Position numbers and translations under genes: made by a program. 64,000 bases of DNA, from contig CP146203.1 of NCBI GenBank assembly GCA_039995105.1, positions 3,100,001-3,164,000 on the forward strand. The letters are read 5' to 3'. Below, one piece after another: positions 9,774-19,129 of the stretch; the stretch's first letter is position 1; each line of letters begins with the position of its first letter. Source of the stretch: Jonesiaceae bacterium BS-20 (GTDB taxonomy: Bacteria; Actinomycetota; Actinomycetes; Actinomycetales; Cellulomonadaceae). The notes below the pieces were generated by a model, which did no database searches, was not told where the DNA came from, and was given only the letters and a program-made list of their open reading frames with translations.

Positions 9774-11309
9774 GTGTCTGATAAGACTTCTCCCGAGGAC
9801 TTGGCCGCTTATGATCTGCTGGTTCGCCGCAGTGAAGCGATCTTGGGCTTGATGAACCCGATAGTCGTTGAGTTGGGGGAGCGGTTTGCCGCGGCCGGTT
9901 TTGAGCTGGCTCTCGTGGGCGGGCCCGTACGGGACGCGCTCTTGGGTAGAAAGACTTCTGACTTAGACTTTGCGACCTCTGCTAACCCGGATCAAACCCA
10001 AACGATCCTGGCGGCTTGGGGCGACGCGCACTGGGACATTGGCAAGGAGTTTGGCACCATTGGTGCCAAGCGATTCGCCCAAGACGGCGGCGAGGACGTG
10101 GTGGTTGAGGTGACCACGTACCGCACCGATGAATACGATCCCAAGTCCCGTAAGCCCGTTGTTGCTTTTGGGGACAACCTAGACGCCGACCTGTCGCGCC
10201 GGGACTTCACGGTCAATGCGATGGCCATTGCGTTGCCGCAGCTGGAATTTGTGGACCCATTTGAAGGGCTGCGAGACCTTGCGGCCAAGGTTCTGCGGAC
10301 GCCTATTGCCGCTGAGAGGTCCTTCGACGATGACCCGTTGCGGATGATGCGCGGAGCCCGGTTTGCAGGTCAACTTGGGTTTGACCTTGAGGTCAGCGCC
10401 CGAGCGGCCATTGTTGCCATGGCTGAGCGGATCAGCATTGTCTCGGCTGAGCGTGTCCATGACGAGCTCAACAAGTTGATGCTCTCGGATGATCCAGTCA
10501 AGGGCCTTGAGGTTATGGTGGACACCGGTCTGGCGGCGCAGGTGCTACCGGAGTTGCCGGGCATGAAGGAAGCGACCGATGAGCACGGTCGTCACAAGGA
10601 CGTTTACCAGCACTCCATGATTGTGTTGCAGCAGGCAATCGACCTGGAGACCGGCCCTGACGGCCCTGTTCCCAGCCCGGACCTGCAACTACGTTTGGCG
10701 GCCTTGCTGCATGACATTGGCAAGCCAGCTACCCGTAGGTTTGAAGACAATGGTTCTGTCTCATTCCACCACCACGAGCTTGTCGGTGCAAAGATGACCT
10801 CGCGGCGCATGCGCGCATTGAAGTACGACAAGGAAACCACCAAGGCGGTTTCTCGTTTGGTTGAGCTGCACCTGCGGTTCCACGGATACGGGGAGGGGGC
10901 GTGGACGGACTCGGCTGTGCGGCGCTATGTTACCGATGCCGGCCCACTGCTCGAACGTTTGCACCGGTTGACCCGTGCGGATTGCACTACCCGCAACAAG
11001 CGCAAGGCCAAAATGCTCTCGACCGCTTATGACAGCCTGGAAGAGCGAATTAAAGTGCTTGCCGCACAAGAGGAGATCAATGCGATCCGTCCTGACCTGG
11101 ACGGTGAGGCGATCATGGAGATCCTGGACATCAAGCCTGGCAAGGCGGTTGGGATGGCCTACAAATTCTTGATGGAGCTGCGCCTAGATGAGGGCCCGCT
11201 CGGTCAGGATGAAGCAACCAAGCGCCTCCTTGCCTGGTGGGACGGTGTTGGCGCTGAATTGAAGGACCTGACCACGTATGCGCCGAGCGGTCGCAAGAAA
11301 AACGTCTAA
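9774..11309 (+). CDS. cca: CCA tRNA nucleotidyltransferase
   Basis: A 511-residue class II nucleotidyltransferase that adds or repairs the 3' CCA end of tRNA (annotated pcnA in mycobacteria). The polymerase head has LVGGPVRDALLGR followed by TSDLDFATSA, whose DxD aspartates bind metal. Then come RRDFTVNAMAI and the RRMRGARFAGQ-like region (DDPLRMMRGARFAGQ), the tRNA/ATP-binding helices. A C-terminal HD domain is marked by LAALLHDIGKPATR. The start is GTG at 9774, with CGGAGT about seven bases upstream. The gene is divergent from the NUDIX-murJ operon and followed by a strong terminator. Confidence 0.95.
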   Translation: MSDKTSPEDLAAYDLLVRRSEAILGLMNPIVVELGERFAAAGFELALVGGPVRDALLGRKTSDLDFATSANPDQTQTILAAWGDAHWDIGKEFGTIGAKRFAQDGGEDVVVEVTTYRTDEYDPKSRKPVVAFGDNLDADLSRRDFTVNAMAIALPQLEFVDPFEGLRDLAAKVLRTPIAAERSFDDDPLRMMRGARFAGQLGFDLEVSARAAIVAMAERISIVSAERVHDELNKLMLSDDPVKGLEVMVDTGLAAQVLPELPGMKEATDEHGRHKDVYQHSMIVLQQAIDLETGPDGPVPSPDLQLRLAALLHDIGKPATRRFEDNGSVSFHHHELVGAKMTSRRMRALKYDKETTKAVSRLVELHLRFHGYGEGAWTDSAVRRYVTDAGPLLERLHRLTRADCTTRNKRKAKMLSTAYDSLEERIKVLAAQEEINAIRPDLDGEAIMEILDIKPGKAVGMAYKFLMELRLDEGPLGQDEATKRLLAWWDGVGAELKDLTTYAPSGRKKNV

Positions 11310-11319
11310 TCACCCGGTT

Positions 11320-11392
11320 CCCCACCGAGTTTCCAGTAGTTTCCCCCCAATATTGTGGGCGAAACTACTGGAAACCGGTGGGGCTATTTTTA
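11320..11392 (+). terminator. Rho-independent terminator after cca
   Basis: A long imperfect inverted repeat with arms 11320-11343 and 11361-11383 (CCCCACCG..GTTTCCAGTAGTTTC paired with its complement) is followed by CTATTTTTAT. The hairpin plus T-run lies 11 nt after the stop and is oriented to end the cca transcript. Confidence 0.85.
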
Positions 11393-11436
11393 TGTCGGGA
11401 ATACTTTCGTAGCCAGGACGTTGTACTCAATAGGAA

Positions 11437-11452
11437 ATACCCCCGGGGGTAT
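11437..11452. promoter_or_regulatory. CsoR/CstR-type operator palindrome
   Basis: The sequence ATACCCCCGGGGGTAT is a perfect 16-bp palindrome with the TACCCC..GGGGTA pattern bound by CsoR-family repressors. It lies 38 nt upstream of the ATG of the CoA-disulfide reductase-rhodanese gene, where it would block a promoter. The same type of sequence occurs twice before csoR in this window (52838-52877). A persulfide-sensing CstR or the copper-sensing CsoR could bind; the family match is clear, the identity of the regulator is inferred. Confidence 0.7.
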
Positions 11453-11490
11453 ACGATTAAGGTATCTACTGAGTGAAGGACAGATTAGTC

Positions 11491-13173
11491 ATGGCGCGGA
11501 TTATCATTATTGGTGGGGTGGCCGGTGGAATGTCAGCGGCGACCAGGCTGCGTAGGCTGAGCGAAGACGCCGAGATTATTGTCCTTGAGGCCGGACCGCA
11601 CGTGAGCTTTGCCAACTGCGGCCTGCCATATTACGCAGGCGAGGTCATTACCGACCGGGATCAGCTGCTCCTGCAGACCCCGGACTCGCTGGCGGCCCGG
11701 TTCAATCTTGATGTTCGGGTGCACGCAACCGCTACCGCGATTGACCCCGTTGCCAAGACGGTTACGGTTCGCAGCCAGGCATCCGGCGACAACGCCAGTC
11801 CAGCAGCCCAGACACAGGACACGGAGCTGACCTATGATGCGCTCGTACTGAGCCCGGGAGCCAGCCCATTTGTGCCCCAGATTCCCGGCGCAGAACTAGC
11901 CCTGACCCTGCGGGACGTGACAGATGTAGACACGCTGGTGGAACAAATGGGTCAAGCAAAGTCAGCGGTCATTCTGGGCGGCGGATTTGTGGGCCTCGAA
12001 CTTGCGGAAAACCTGGTCCACCGCGGCCTAGATGTTTCCGTGGTGGAACTGGCAGACCAAATCATGGCTCCCTTAGACCCTGAGATGGCGGCCGTGGTGA
12101 CCGATCATCTTCGGCAGCACAAGGTCAGCGTGTTTACGGGTGCCCAGGCCCAAGAGATCTTGCCAAACAAGGTGGTGCTCAGCACCGGACAGGTGCTCGC
12201 AGCAGATATTACCGTTGCCGCAATTGGCGTGAGTCCCCGCGGGGAACTGGCGGCCGCTGCGGGAGCCGCCATGGGTCCGCGCGGAGCGATCAAGGTCAAC
12301 GACCGGATGGAGACTTCGCTTCCGGGGATCTATGCGGTGGGCGACGCGGTTGTGAAGGCCGACTGGCTGACCGCCCAAGAGACGCTCATTCCGTTGGCGA
12401 ATATTGCCAACCGCCAGGGCCGGCTCGTTGCGGATGTGATTGCACAGGACTTGGGCTTAACTCAGGACGCTGGAAGCCAAGAATTTCAGGCGGGTGAGGC
12501 AAGCATCGGCACCGCGGTAGTTGGTCTCTTTGGCATGACAGCCGCAACCACGGGCTGGAATGAAAAGCGCTTGCGCACCCAAGGTAGGCAGTACCGGGCC
12601 ATTCACACCCACCCGCTGAACCACGCGGGTTATTACCCCGGGGCGCAACCAATGAGTCTGAAGCTGCTGGTTGACCCGGAAACCGACCTGATTCTGGGAG
12701 CCCAGGGCGTGGGCGGTGACGGTGTTGAAAAACGGATTGATGTCCTCGCAACCGCGATTGCCGGCGGAATTACCGCAAGCCGGCTAGCAAACCTCGAGCT
12801 GTCCTATGCGCCGCAGTTTGGCTCGGCAAAGGACCCTGTGAACATGTTGGGCTACGTCGCAGACAACCTGCGCACGGGGGCGACCAAAGCAATCCAGTGG
12901 CATGAACTAGAGGCTCGTATCCAAGCCGGAGCGGTCCTCGTTGACGTGCGCACAGCGGCCGAGCATGGAGCAGGCTCAATTCCGGGAGCCATCAACGTTC
13001 CTCTCGATGACCTGCGCGAACGCCACGGGGAGCTGGCCGGAAAAGACATCATTGTGCACTGCCAGGTGGGCCAGCGCGGACATACCGCTGCCCGGCTATT
13101 GACCCAACTGGGGCACTCGGTGGTCAATCTCGACGGCGGATGGAAGACCTGGGCCAGCGCCCACAGAAATTAG
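11491..13173 (+). CDS. CoA-disulfide/persulfide reductase with C-terminal rhodanese domain
   Basis: 560 residues from ATG 11491. Domain 1 is a FAD/NAD(P)H pyridine nucleotide-disulfide oxidoreductase: IIIIGGVAGGMSAATRLRR binds FAD, SFANCGLPYY carries the single active cysteine (C43) typical of CoA-disulfide reductase, and a second nucleotide motif is AVILGGGFVGLELAE. Domain 2, the last ~95 residues, is a rhodanese with catalytic loop CQVGQRG (C524). Such fusions reduce CoA-persulfides and polysulfides and transfer sulfane sulfur. ATG 11491 has GAAGGA ~10 bases upstream; a GTG at 11473 is a less likely start. The upstream CsoR-type palindrome fits control by reactive sulfur or metal. Confidence 0.9.
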   Translation: MARIIIIGGVAGGMSAATRLRRLSEDAEIIVLEAGPHVSFANCGLPYYAGEVITDRDQLLLQTPDSLAARFNLDVRVHATATAIDPVAKTVTVRSQASGDNASPAAQTQDTELTYDALVLSPGASPFVPQIPGAELALTLRDVTDVDTLVEQMGQAKSAVILGGGFVGLELAENLVHRGLDVSVVELADQIMAPLDPEMAAVVTDHLRQHKVSVFTGAQAQEILPNKVVLSTGQVLAADITVAAIGVSPRGELAAAAGAAMGPRGAIKVNDRMETSLPGIYAVGDAVVKADWLTAQETLIPLANIANRQGRLVADVIAQDLGLTQDAGSQEFQAGEASIGTAVVGLFGMTAATTGWNEKRLRTQGRQYRAIHTHPLNHAGYYPGAQPMSLKLLVDPETDLILGAQGVGGDGVEKRIDVLATAIAGGITASRLANLELSYAPQFGSAKDPVNMLGYVADNLRTGATKAIQWHELEARIQAGAVLVDVRTAAEHGAGSIPGAINVPLDDLRERHGELAGKDIIVHCQVGQRGHTAARLLTQLGHSVVNLDGGWKTWASAHRN

Positions 13174-13270
13174 ACAGAGCGCCGAGGGACCCAGACCGGC
13201 CACCGACCAGTGCGTGGGTAGGCTCGTTTGTATTGTCTGACCAGTGGAAGCGGGTAGTGGGGTCCGCGCC

Positions 13271-13284
13271 CATGCAATAGCATG
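13271..13284. promoter_or_regulatory. Small palindrome before the NiaP-like gene
   Basis: CATGCAATAGCATG (5-bp arms, 4-bp spacer) ends 5 nt before the ATG of the MFS gene, which has no visible Shine-Dalgarno. It could be an operator overlapping the start of a leaderless transcript. The arms are short, so this is weak evidence. Confidence 0.25.
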
Positions 13285-13289
13285 CAAAT

Positions 13290-14705
13290 ATGGCACACAC
13301 GCAGTCCCAACCCTCTTCCACTAACCCAACTCCCGGCGATATTTCTACCCGGTTAGATGCACTTCCGGTCAATCGCAAGCACCGAAAGGTGTTGATTGGC
13401 TCGGGTATTGGGTGGGCGCTTGACGCCATGGACGTTGGGCTCATCTCATTCATTGTGGCGGCCCTGACTCAGCAATGGATGCTGACCAAGGGTGAGGCCG
13501 GACTGATTGTCTCGATCGGTTTTGTTGGCATGGCCATTGGCGCCAGCTTGGGCGGTCTGCTCGCGGACAAGATTGGCCGCAGACAGGTCTTTGCCATCAC
13601 GCTGCTGGTTTACGGACTGGCAACGGGGGCCAGCGCACTTGCGGGCGGGCTCACGGCATTGCTGATCCTGCGCTTCTTTGTGGGGCTTGGCCTGGGTGCC
13701 GAGCTTCCGGTTGCGTCCACGTACGTTTCCGAGTTTGCGCCCGCCCGGATCAGGGGCCGCCTGATTGTCATTCTGGAGGCCTTTTGGGCCCTCGGGTGGA
13801 CCGCCGCCGCGGTGGTTGGCTACTTCGTTGTGCCGGCATCGGAAAATGGGTGGCGCTGGGCCTTTGCAATCGGGGCCGTGCCAACCCTGTACGCGCTTGT
13901 GGTGCGTTGGGCCCTGCCCGAGTCCCCACGCTGGTTGGCGAGCCGCGGTCGCATTGCGGAGGCGGAAGCCGTTGTTGCCGAGTTTGAGGCGAACAGTCCC
14001 GGAGCAGCGCTTGCGGACAAGACCGAACTTTCCGATGCCGCAGAAAGGCCCGCAGGATCCGTTCAGTCAGGCGGAACTACAGTTTCACCGATCGCTAAGT
14101 CTGCCGGTGGGCGCCTAGCGGCGCTGTGGTCAGCTGAATTTCGAGTGCGCACCGCCGCGATCTGGGCGGTTTGGTTGTGCGTGAACTTCGCCTACTACGG
14201 AGCCTTTATCTGGATCCCTTCGATCCTTGTTGACTCCGGCTTTTCCCTGGTCAAGTCCTTTGGATTCACCCTGATCATCACGCTGGCGCAGTTGCCCGGT
14301 TACGCGGTGGCCGCCTGGTTGATTGAAAAGTGGGGCCGCAAGATGACGCTGTCCGTCTTCCTAGTGGGATCGGCCGCATCGGCCATCGCGTTTGGCACTG
14401 CCGGAAGCGTTTCCATGGTTTTGGGCGCGGGCATGGCCCTGTCGTTCTTTAACCTTGGTGCCTGGGGCGCGCTCTATGCGGTGACCCCCGAGATCTACCC
14501 AACCTCGCTGCGTGGCACCGGCTCGGGCTGGGCCGCTGGGGTGGGCCGGATCGCGTCGATCGTGGCACCCCTAACCGTGCCGCTCATGCTTGTGGCCGGC
14601 GGAACCGGACTTACCTTTTCCGTATTTGCGGGCTTCTTCTTGATTGCAGCGTTGGCCAGCTGGTGGCTGGTTGAGCAGCGCGGCGAGGCCCTAGACGAGC
14701 GCTAG
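13290..14705 (+). CDS. MFS transporter, NiaP-like (probable nicotinate uptake)
   Basis: A 471-residue, 12-helix major facilitator. The segment GWALDAMDVGLISFIVAAL, the loop LLADKIGRRQV, LGAELPVASTYVSEFAP, RGRLIVILEAFWALGW and FFNLGAWGALYAVTPE closely resemble Bacillus NaiP/NiaP, the nicotinic acid transporter. Other members of this symporter group carry aromatic acids or metabolites, so the substrate is inferred. A hydrophilic central loop of ~60 residues lies between the two six-helix halves. It follows the rhodanese fusion by 117 nt and is probably an independent unit. No NAD-related gene or recognisable riboswitch is adjacent. Confidence 0.75.
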   Translation: MAHTQSQPSSTNPTPGDISTRLDALPVNRKHRKVLIGSGIGWALDAMDVGLISFIVAALTQQWMLTKGEAGLIVSIGFVGMAIGASLGGLLADKIGRRQVFAITLLVYGLATGASALAGGLTALLILRFFVGLGLGAELPVASTYVSEFAPARIRGRLIVILEAFWALGWTAAAVVGYFVVPASENGWRWAFAIGAVPTLYALVVRWALPESPRWLASRGRIAEAEAVVAEFEANSPGAALADKTELSDAAERPAGSVQSGGTTVSPIAKSAGGRLAALWSAEFRVRTAAIWAVWLCVNFAYYGAFIWIPSILVDSGFSLVKSFGFTLIITLAQLPGYAVAAWLIEKWGRKMTLSVFLVGSAASAIAFGTAGSVSMVLGAGMALSFFNLGAWGALYAVTPEIYPTSLRGTGSGWAAGVGRIASIVAPLTVPLMLVAGGTGLTFSVFAGFFLIAALASWWLVEQRGEALDER

Positions 14706-14712
14706 ACGATCG

Positions 14713-15732
14713 TTAGAGTGTCTCATCCAAGATGCTAGCTGCCGGGTCTTCTACAAGGCAGGTGTGCGCCAGCTTGGCGGAACCCACAATTGCGGCAGGC
14801 ATAAACAGGACCGCGCCCAATGGAATCATGAAACTCAGGTGGGTGGCTAGCCCAAACCCATAGGCGGTTGGCCGGTTGCGCTTGAGCACCTTTGTTTGCT
14901 CTTCTTCAGACAAACCGTGGGCGGCAAACGAGCGGCTCGAAAGTTCAAAAGATAGTGCCCAAATAGCCAGTTGTTGGCTAAAGGCTATGGCCGCAATACT
15001 GCCTACGACGGGGATCAAACTCAACGCGGTTGTAATAATGAAGTTCTTTGACGAGCGCCACAAGAATGAACCGGCCTGCTTGAGTCCTGTTCGCACACCC
15101 TGACGGAAACTTGCTCCGGCCGTGGAATTGGCCTTGTTCAGGTACTTTGCGGTGCTGTCGGGAACGAGCAGGCCAGCGGTCTGCCCGGGACCGGCGGTGG
15201 TTACAGTCGCGGTCTCAAGAGGAGGGCCGCTCGCATCCGCCGCCTTGCGGCGGGCCAACAGCCTTGCCCAGAATCCTGGGGCTTTGGGTCGTTCGGGAGC
15301 GACCGGAATGTACCCGTGCACGGAAACCTCAACGGCCTCCCAGATCCGCTGATAAATGGGCCCGCCCACGGCAAGGGACAGGGACACAAACAGCGCCACG
15401 CATAACGCGAAGACGATAGCGATCAGGGCTACTCCGACAATGATCTCCGTGGCTGTTTGCGCGACCGAGGACCAGTTATTGGCAAATGGGGTTACCAGCT
15501 CTACGAGCCAGCGGATCTTCCAGATAACAGCGGTGAGTACGGTGCCCACCAGGGCAAAGGCGAGTAGTGCGGGCGCCATCCCCAAAAGCAGTAACCTTGG
15601 CCTACGCACCAGCCAGCGCACGGAATCCAGCAAGATGAACACCCCTAAGAGGGCACCGCGGCCCGCCCGGGTTGCTTCAAGAACCAAATCAGGGGTGTCG
15701 CTTGCGCGAACAGTGTTCTCGGGCAGGTTCAC
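14713..15732 (-). CDS. EI24 domain-containing membrane protein (CysZ-like)
   Basis: 339 residues with four to six hydrophobic helices (LLLLGMAPALLAFALVGTVL; IIVGVALIAIVFALCVALFVSLSL; NFIITTALSLIPVVGSIAAIAF). The pattern is that of the EI24/CysZ family. CysZ imports sulfate in proteobacteria; actinobacterial EI24 proteins are uncharacterised. A ~70-residue hydrophilic insert rich in Pro/Arg lies in the middle. The start is GTG at 15732 without a clear ribosome site. It is convergent with the NiaP-like gene, stops only 8 nt apart. Confidence 0.8.
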   Translation of the reverse strand: MNLPENTVRASDTPDLVLEATRAGRGALLGVFILLDSVRWLVRRPRLLLLGMAPALLAFALVGTVLTAVIWKIRWLVELVTPFANNWSSVAQTATEIIVGVALIAIVFALCVALFVSLSLAVGGPIYQRIWEAVEVSVHGYIPVAPERPKAPGFWARLLARRKAADASGPPLETATVTTAGPGQTAGLLVPDSTAKYLNKANSTAGASFRQGVRTGLKQAGSFLWRSSKNFIITTALSLIPVVGSIAAIAFSQQLAIWALSFELSSRSFAAHGLSEEEQTKVLKRNRPTAYGFGLATHLSFMIPLGAVLFMPAAIVGSAKLAHTCLVEDPAASILDETL

Positions 15733-15790
15733 TATGAAATCCGTTTCATAAGACGAAGATTATCTGCCCAAGATAGCACTTTGCCGATTG

Positions 15791-17089
15791 CTAGTGGGCA
15801 GCCGGGAGGACCTCGCCCACGCTCACCCGGCGAGGGCGCAGATAACCGGTAGCAATGACTAGGTAACCGAACCCAAGAATGGCAAACATCGGGACAGAAA
15901 CTCCGGTGTCAGGTAGGAACAGGGCGCATAGACCACCGGCGGACATGAACGCAATGTTGAACAACATGTCGTACAGGGTAAAGGCCCGGCCACGGAACTC
16001 ATCAGGGGTGTCTTGCTGAATGATGGTGTCCAGAGAAACCTTGGCGCCCTGGGTGCCCACGCCGAGCAGGAATGACGTAATCAGCAGGGTGAAGGGGTTC
16101 AAATCGATCGCAACGATGAACTGCGCAATTGCACAGGTGACCATGGTGATAACAATCCAGGCGTGTTCCCCAAACCGTCCCGCGACAAGGGGTGACAACA
16201 CGATAGCAACACCAAAGCCAAGCGCCGTAAACCCAATGATTTGGGCGAACGAGCCTAGCCCTGTGCCGTCTGGACCGGCATCGAAGTAATTACGGGACAC
16301 CAAAATACAAGACACAAAAATCATGCCGTAAAGTAGCCGCATAAACGCCATGGATAGCAGCGCCTGAGCCGGTGTACGCAGCTCGGTCACGACCCGAATT
16401 GAAGCACCAAGGTCGTGCAAAATCTGGCGGACCGAAGGCTTATCAAACCCCTCTAGTTCATGCGGGGCCGGCCCCAAACGAGTGCGATCAAACCCGAGTG
16501 CGGCAATGATTGACGCAATAAAAATAACGATCGCGAGCGACAAGGTAGCGGCATCGCGTGATGCGCCAGCAGGAATAACCAAGCCCACTAGCAATCCCAC
16601 CAGAGCGCCCACACCCGTGGCCGCAGCGCCGATAGTGGGCAAAATTGAGTTAGCCAGCAGCAACTGATCGCTGTCAACCACGCGCGGCAAACTAGCCCCA
16701 AGCGCGCTCAAAAGTAGACGGTTAATTGCCAGCGCGGCGAGAGCCAAAACATAGACGGCCAAGTTAATGCCGTAAAGCAGCAGAACCGCAACAAGGGCCA
16801 CCGTCAAAACCACGCGGACGGCATCGGAAACTACAATTACGGTGCGCCGCTGCCACCGGTCTAGGAACACCCCAACAAAGGGACCGACAAAAGTATAGGG
16901 CGACAACATGACGAACAACGCAAGCGCAATCCCTTGAGGAGACCCCTGTGTCTGAGCGGAGAAAAAGAATAAGGTCGCAAGAGCAATCTGGAACAGTCCG
17001 TCGCCCGATTGGCACAGCAGACGAATGACAAAGAACCGTTTGAAATCCGGCGAAGCCAGCAGGGATTTCAAGGTAGACCGAGTGCTCAT
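15791..17089 (-). CDS. MFS transporter (EntS-like group)
   Basis: A 432-residue, 12-helix major facilitator with the cytoplasmic loop GVFLDRWQRRTVIVVSDAVR and a second-half loop near QQDTPDEFRGRAFTLYDMLFN. This layout is typical of the MFS_3/EntS exporter group, which exports siderophores, drugs or unknown solutes. The substrate cannot be inferred from context. ATG at 17089 is chosen because TAGGTG lies 4-5 bases upstream; the GTG at 17095 would overlap that site. It lies downstream of ino1 on the same strand, separated by a hairpin. Confidence 0.85.
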   Translation of the reverse strand: MSTRSTLKSLLASPDFKRFFVIRLLCQSGDGLFQIALATLFFFSAQTQGSPQGIALALFVMLSPYTFVGPFVGVFLDRWQRRTVIVVSDAVRVVLTVALVAVLLLYGINLAVYVLALAALAINRLLLSALGASLPRVVDSDQLLLANSILPTIGAAATGVGALVGLLVGLVIPAGASRDAATLSLAIVIFIASIIAALGFDRTRLGPAPHELEGFDKPSVRQILHDLGASIRVVTELRTPAQALLSMAFMRLLYGMIFVSCILVSRNYFDAGPDGTGLGSFAQIIGFTALGFGVAIVLSPLVAGRFGEHAWIVITMVTCAIAQFIVAIDLNPFTLLITSFLLGVGTQGAKVSLDTIIQQDTPDEFRGRAFTLYDMLFNIAFMSAGGLCALFLPDTGVSVPMFAILGFGYLVIATGYLRPRRVSVGEVLPAAH

Positions 17090-17168
17090 ACACACCTAAA
17101 AACGAGGAAAACCGGGGTAGCCCGGAAGAAATTGGTCCGGTGGGACCTGACAAAGTATAGATGCGGAA

Positions 17169-17200
17169 GGGCCCAACGAACCATCAGATTCGTTGGGCCC
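17169..17200 (-). terminator. Hairpin after ino1
   Basis: A perfect 12-bp stem (GGGCCCAACGAA / TTCGTTGGGCCC) with an 8-nt loop lies ~95 nt past the ino1 stop and before the MFS gene. No strong T-run follows on either strand, so it is a terminator of the T-less kind or an RNA-processing barrier. Confidence 0.6.
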
Positions 17201-17294
17201 TGCATAACATCACACGTTGCTGGTGATCGAGTGCTTCGTGCGTTACGCCCTAGCCGGGTACTCGCAAGCTCGTCCCCAACTAGCGCTGCACTTC

Positions 17295-18386
17295 CTAGCG
17301 CTCGATGGTGCCAGCAATGAATGCTTCGAGCTCCGCGCGACCATGAGTGTCTTCCATTTGTACTGGAGGGGACTTCATGAAGTAGGTCGATGCGGACAGG
17401 ATCGGTCCACCAACGCCACGATCCAGAGCGATCTTGGCGGCACGTACCGCGTCGATGATGATTCCGGCCGAGTTAGGGGAGTCCCAAACCTCAAGCTTGT
17501 ACTCGAGGTTCAATGGAACCTCACCGAACGCGCGACCTTCAAGGCGCACGTAAGCCCACTTACGGTCATCAAGCCAAGCTACGTAGTCTGATGGGCCAAT
17601 GTGAACGTTGCGGTCTTCCTTCTTGCCAGCCAAAGGACCGGAAAGGTTGGACGTAACGGCCTGGGTCTTGGAGATCTTCTTGGACTCAAGGCGCTCGCGC
17701 TCGAGCATGTTCTTGAAGTCCATGTTGCCACCAACGTTGAGCTGGTAGGTGCGGTCCAAGATAACGCCGCGGTCCTCAAACAGGCGGGCCAGCACGCGGT
17801 GGGTGATGGTTGCACCAACCTGGGACTTGATGTCGTCACCAACGATTGGAACGCCAGCGGCCTCAAACTTTGCGGCCCACTGCGGGTCAGATGCAATGAA
17901 GACTGGAAGAGCGTTAACAAAGGCAACACCAGCGTCGATAGCAGCCTGGGCGTAGAACTTCGCAGCGGCCTCGGAACCAACTGGTAGGTAGCAAACCAGA
18001 ACGTCAACCTTGCGTTCCTTCAGAACGCTCACTACGTCTACAGGCTCGGCGTCGGACTCTTCGATGGTTTCGGCGTAGTACTTGCCAAGGCCGTCGAGGG
18101 TTGGGCCACGCTGAACGGTAACACCCGTTGGAGGAACTTCGGCGATCTGGATGGTGTTGTTCTCGGAAGCCTTGGTAGCGTCAACGAGCTCAATGCCAAC
18201 CTTCTTGGCATCCACATCGAATGCGGCGACAAATTCCAGGTCGGAGATGTGGTAATCACCAAACTGCACGTGCATCAAGCCCGGCACGGTGTCGTTGACA
18301 TCGGCGTTCTTGTAGAACTCAACGCCCTGAATCAGTGACGTGGCGCAGTTTCCTACACCAACGATAGCGACGCGGATGGAAGACAT
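17295..18386 (-). CDS. ino1: Inositol-3-phosphate synthase
   Basis: 363 residues, the short actinobacterial form. It converts glucose-6-phosphate to myo-inositol-1-phosphate with NAD, feeding phosphatidylinositol and mycothiol synthesis. The N-terminal NAD fold reads [17 protein letters not shown]; later motifs include [29 protein letters not shown] and LNVGGNMDF, all diagnostic. ATG at 18386 is preceded by a strong AAGGAGCGAGG. The PadR-family gene lies 57 nt upstream on the same strand, an arrangement conserved in actinobacteria (Rv0046c-Rv0047c), and they probably share a promoter. Confidence 0.96.
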   Translation of the reverse strand: MSSIRVAIVGVGNCATSLIQGVEFYKNADVNDTVPGLMHVQFGDYHISDLEFVAAFDVDAKKVGIELVDATKASENNTIQIAEVPPTGVTVQRGPTLDGLGKYYAETIEESDAEPVDVVSVLKERKVDVLVCYLPVGSEAAAKFYAQAAIDAGVAFVNALPVFIASDPQWAAKFEAAGVPIVGDDIKSQVGATITHRVLARLFEDRGVILDRTYQLNVGGNMDFKNMLERERLESKKISKTQAVTSNLSGPLAGKKEDRNVHIGPSDYVAWLDDRKWAYVRLEGRAFGEVPLNLEYKLEVWDSPNSAGIIIDAVRAAKIALDRGVGGPILSASTYFMKSPPVQMEDTHGRAELEAFIAGTIER

Positions 18387-18443
18387 CCTCGCTCCTTGTG
18401 GTTAGTGCCTCCGGATCGCCCGGAAACAGTTGAAAATGAAATG

Positions 18444-19067
18444 TTATGCGTCTGCTGCAGTACCCGCGCCGAAGGAATCATCATCTGGGGATAACTCTTG
18501 TGGGGCACTTGCACGACTGCGGTCACGCTCGGTGTTAATCAAACCATCAAGCCAGCTGACCTCACGCTCAACCTGCTCAAGGCCGTACCTTTGTAGCTCA
18601 AGGGTGTACTCATCGAAGCGTTCTCTAGCCCTGGAGTTGGACTCCTTGACTTGTTCGAGTCGTTCGTTGAGCCGACTGCGGCGCCCCTCAAGGATACGAA
18701 TCCGAGTTTCAGCGTCAGTTTGCCCAAAAAAGGCAAACCGTACATCGAAACTCTCGTCTTCCCAGGCTGACGGCCCGGAGGACGCCAGCACCTCCCCAAA
18801 ATGCTTAACGCCAGCGGGGGTGAGGTGGTAAACAATGCGGGCCCGTTTACCAGACAGCGCATGGGGTGGTGCTTCAGTCGAATTTTTCCCCGTAATGAGA
18901 CCATCTCGTTCCAGAGTCTTTAAGCACGGATACAACGATCCGTAAGAAAGGGCTCGGAACGAACCCAGCGCGGAGTTTAATTGCTTGCGAAGTTCGTAAC
19001 CATGCAGGGGAGCGTCTTTGAGGAGTCCCAAAATTGCCGTTTCCAAAACGGTTGTTTTGTTCCTCAT
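18444..19067 (-). CDS. PadR family transcriptional regulator
   Basis: 207 residues from ATG 19067. An N-terminal winged helix (TTVLETAILGLLKDAPLHGY.. then FRALSYGSLYPCLKTLERDG) is followed by a long C-terminal helical region with many charged residues (RIRILEGRRSRLNERLEQVK), the PadR dimerisation part. ATG 19067 has GGGAG five bases upstream, so upstream in-frame codons to 19238 are probably not translated. Upstream lies a palindrome of the PadR type, indicating autoregulation and likely control of ino1. Confidence 0.9.
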   Translation of the reverse strand: MRNKTTVLETAILGLLKDAPLHGYELRKQLNSALGSFRALSYGSLYPCLKTLERDGLITGKNSTEAPPHALSGKRARIVYHLTPAGVKHFGEVLASSGPSAWEDESFDVRFAFFGQTDAETRIRILEGRRSRLNERLEQVKESNSRARERFDEYTLELQRYGLEQVEREVSWLDGLINTERDRSRASAPQELSPDDDSFGAGTAADA

Positions 19068-19106
19068 CACTCTCCCTTGCACTGCTGCGAACCTTGCTCG
19101 GCGAAC

Positions 19107-19129
19107 CGATGTATCTTTTCGATACATCG
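19107..19129. promoter_or_regulatory. PadR-type operator (ATGTAT...ATACAT palindrome)
   Basis: CGATGTATC and GATACATCG form a perfect 9-bp inverted repeat around TTTTC, 40 nt upstream of the PadR start. PadR regulators bind ATGT..ACAT dyads, so this is a probable autoregulatory operator. Confidence 0.7.
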
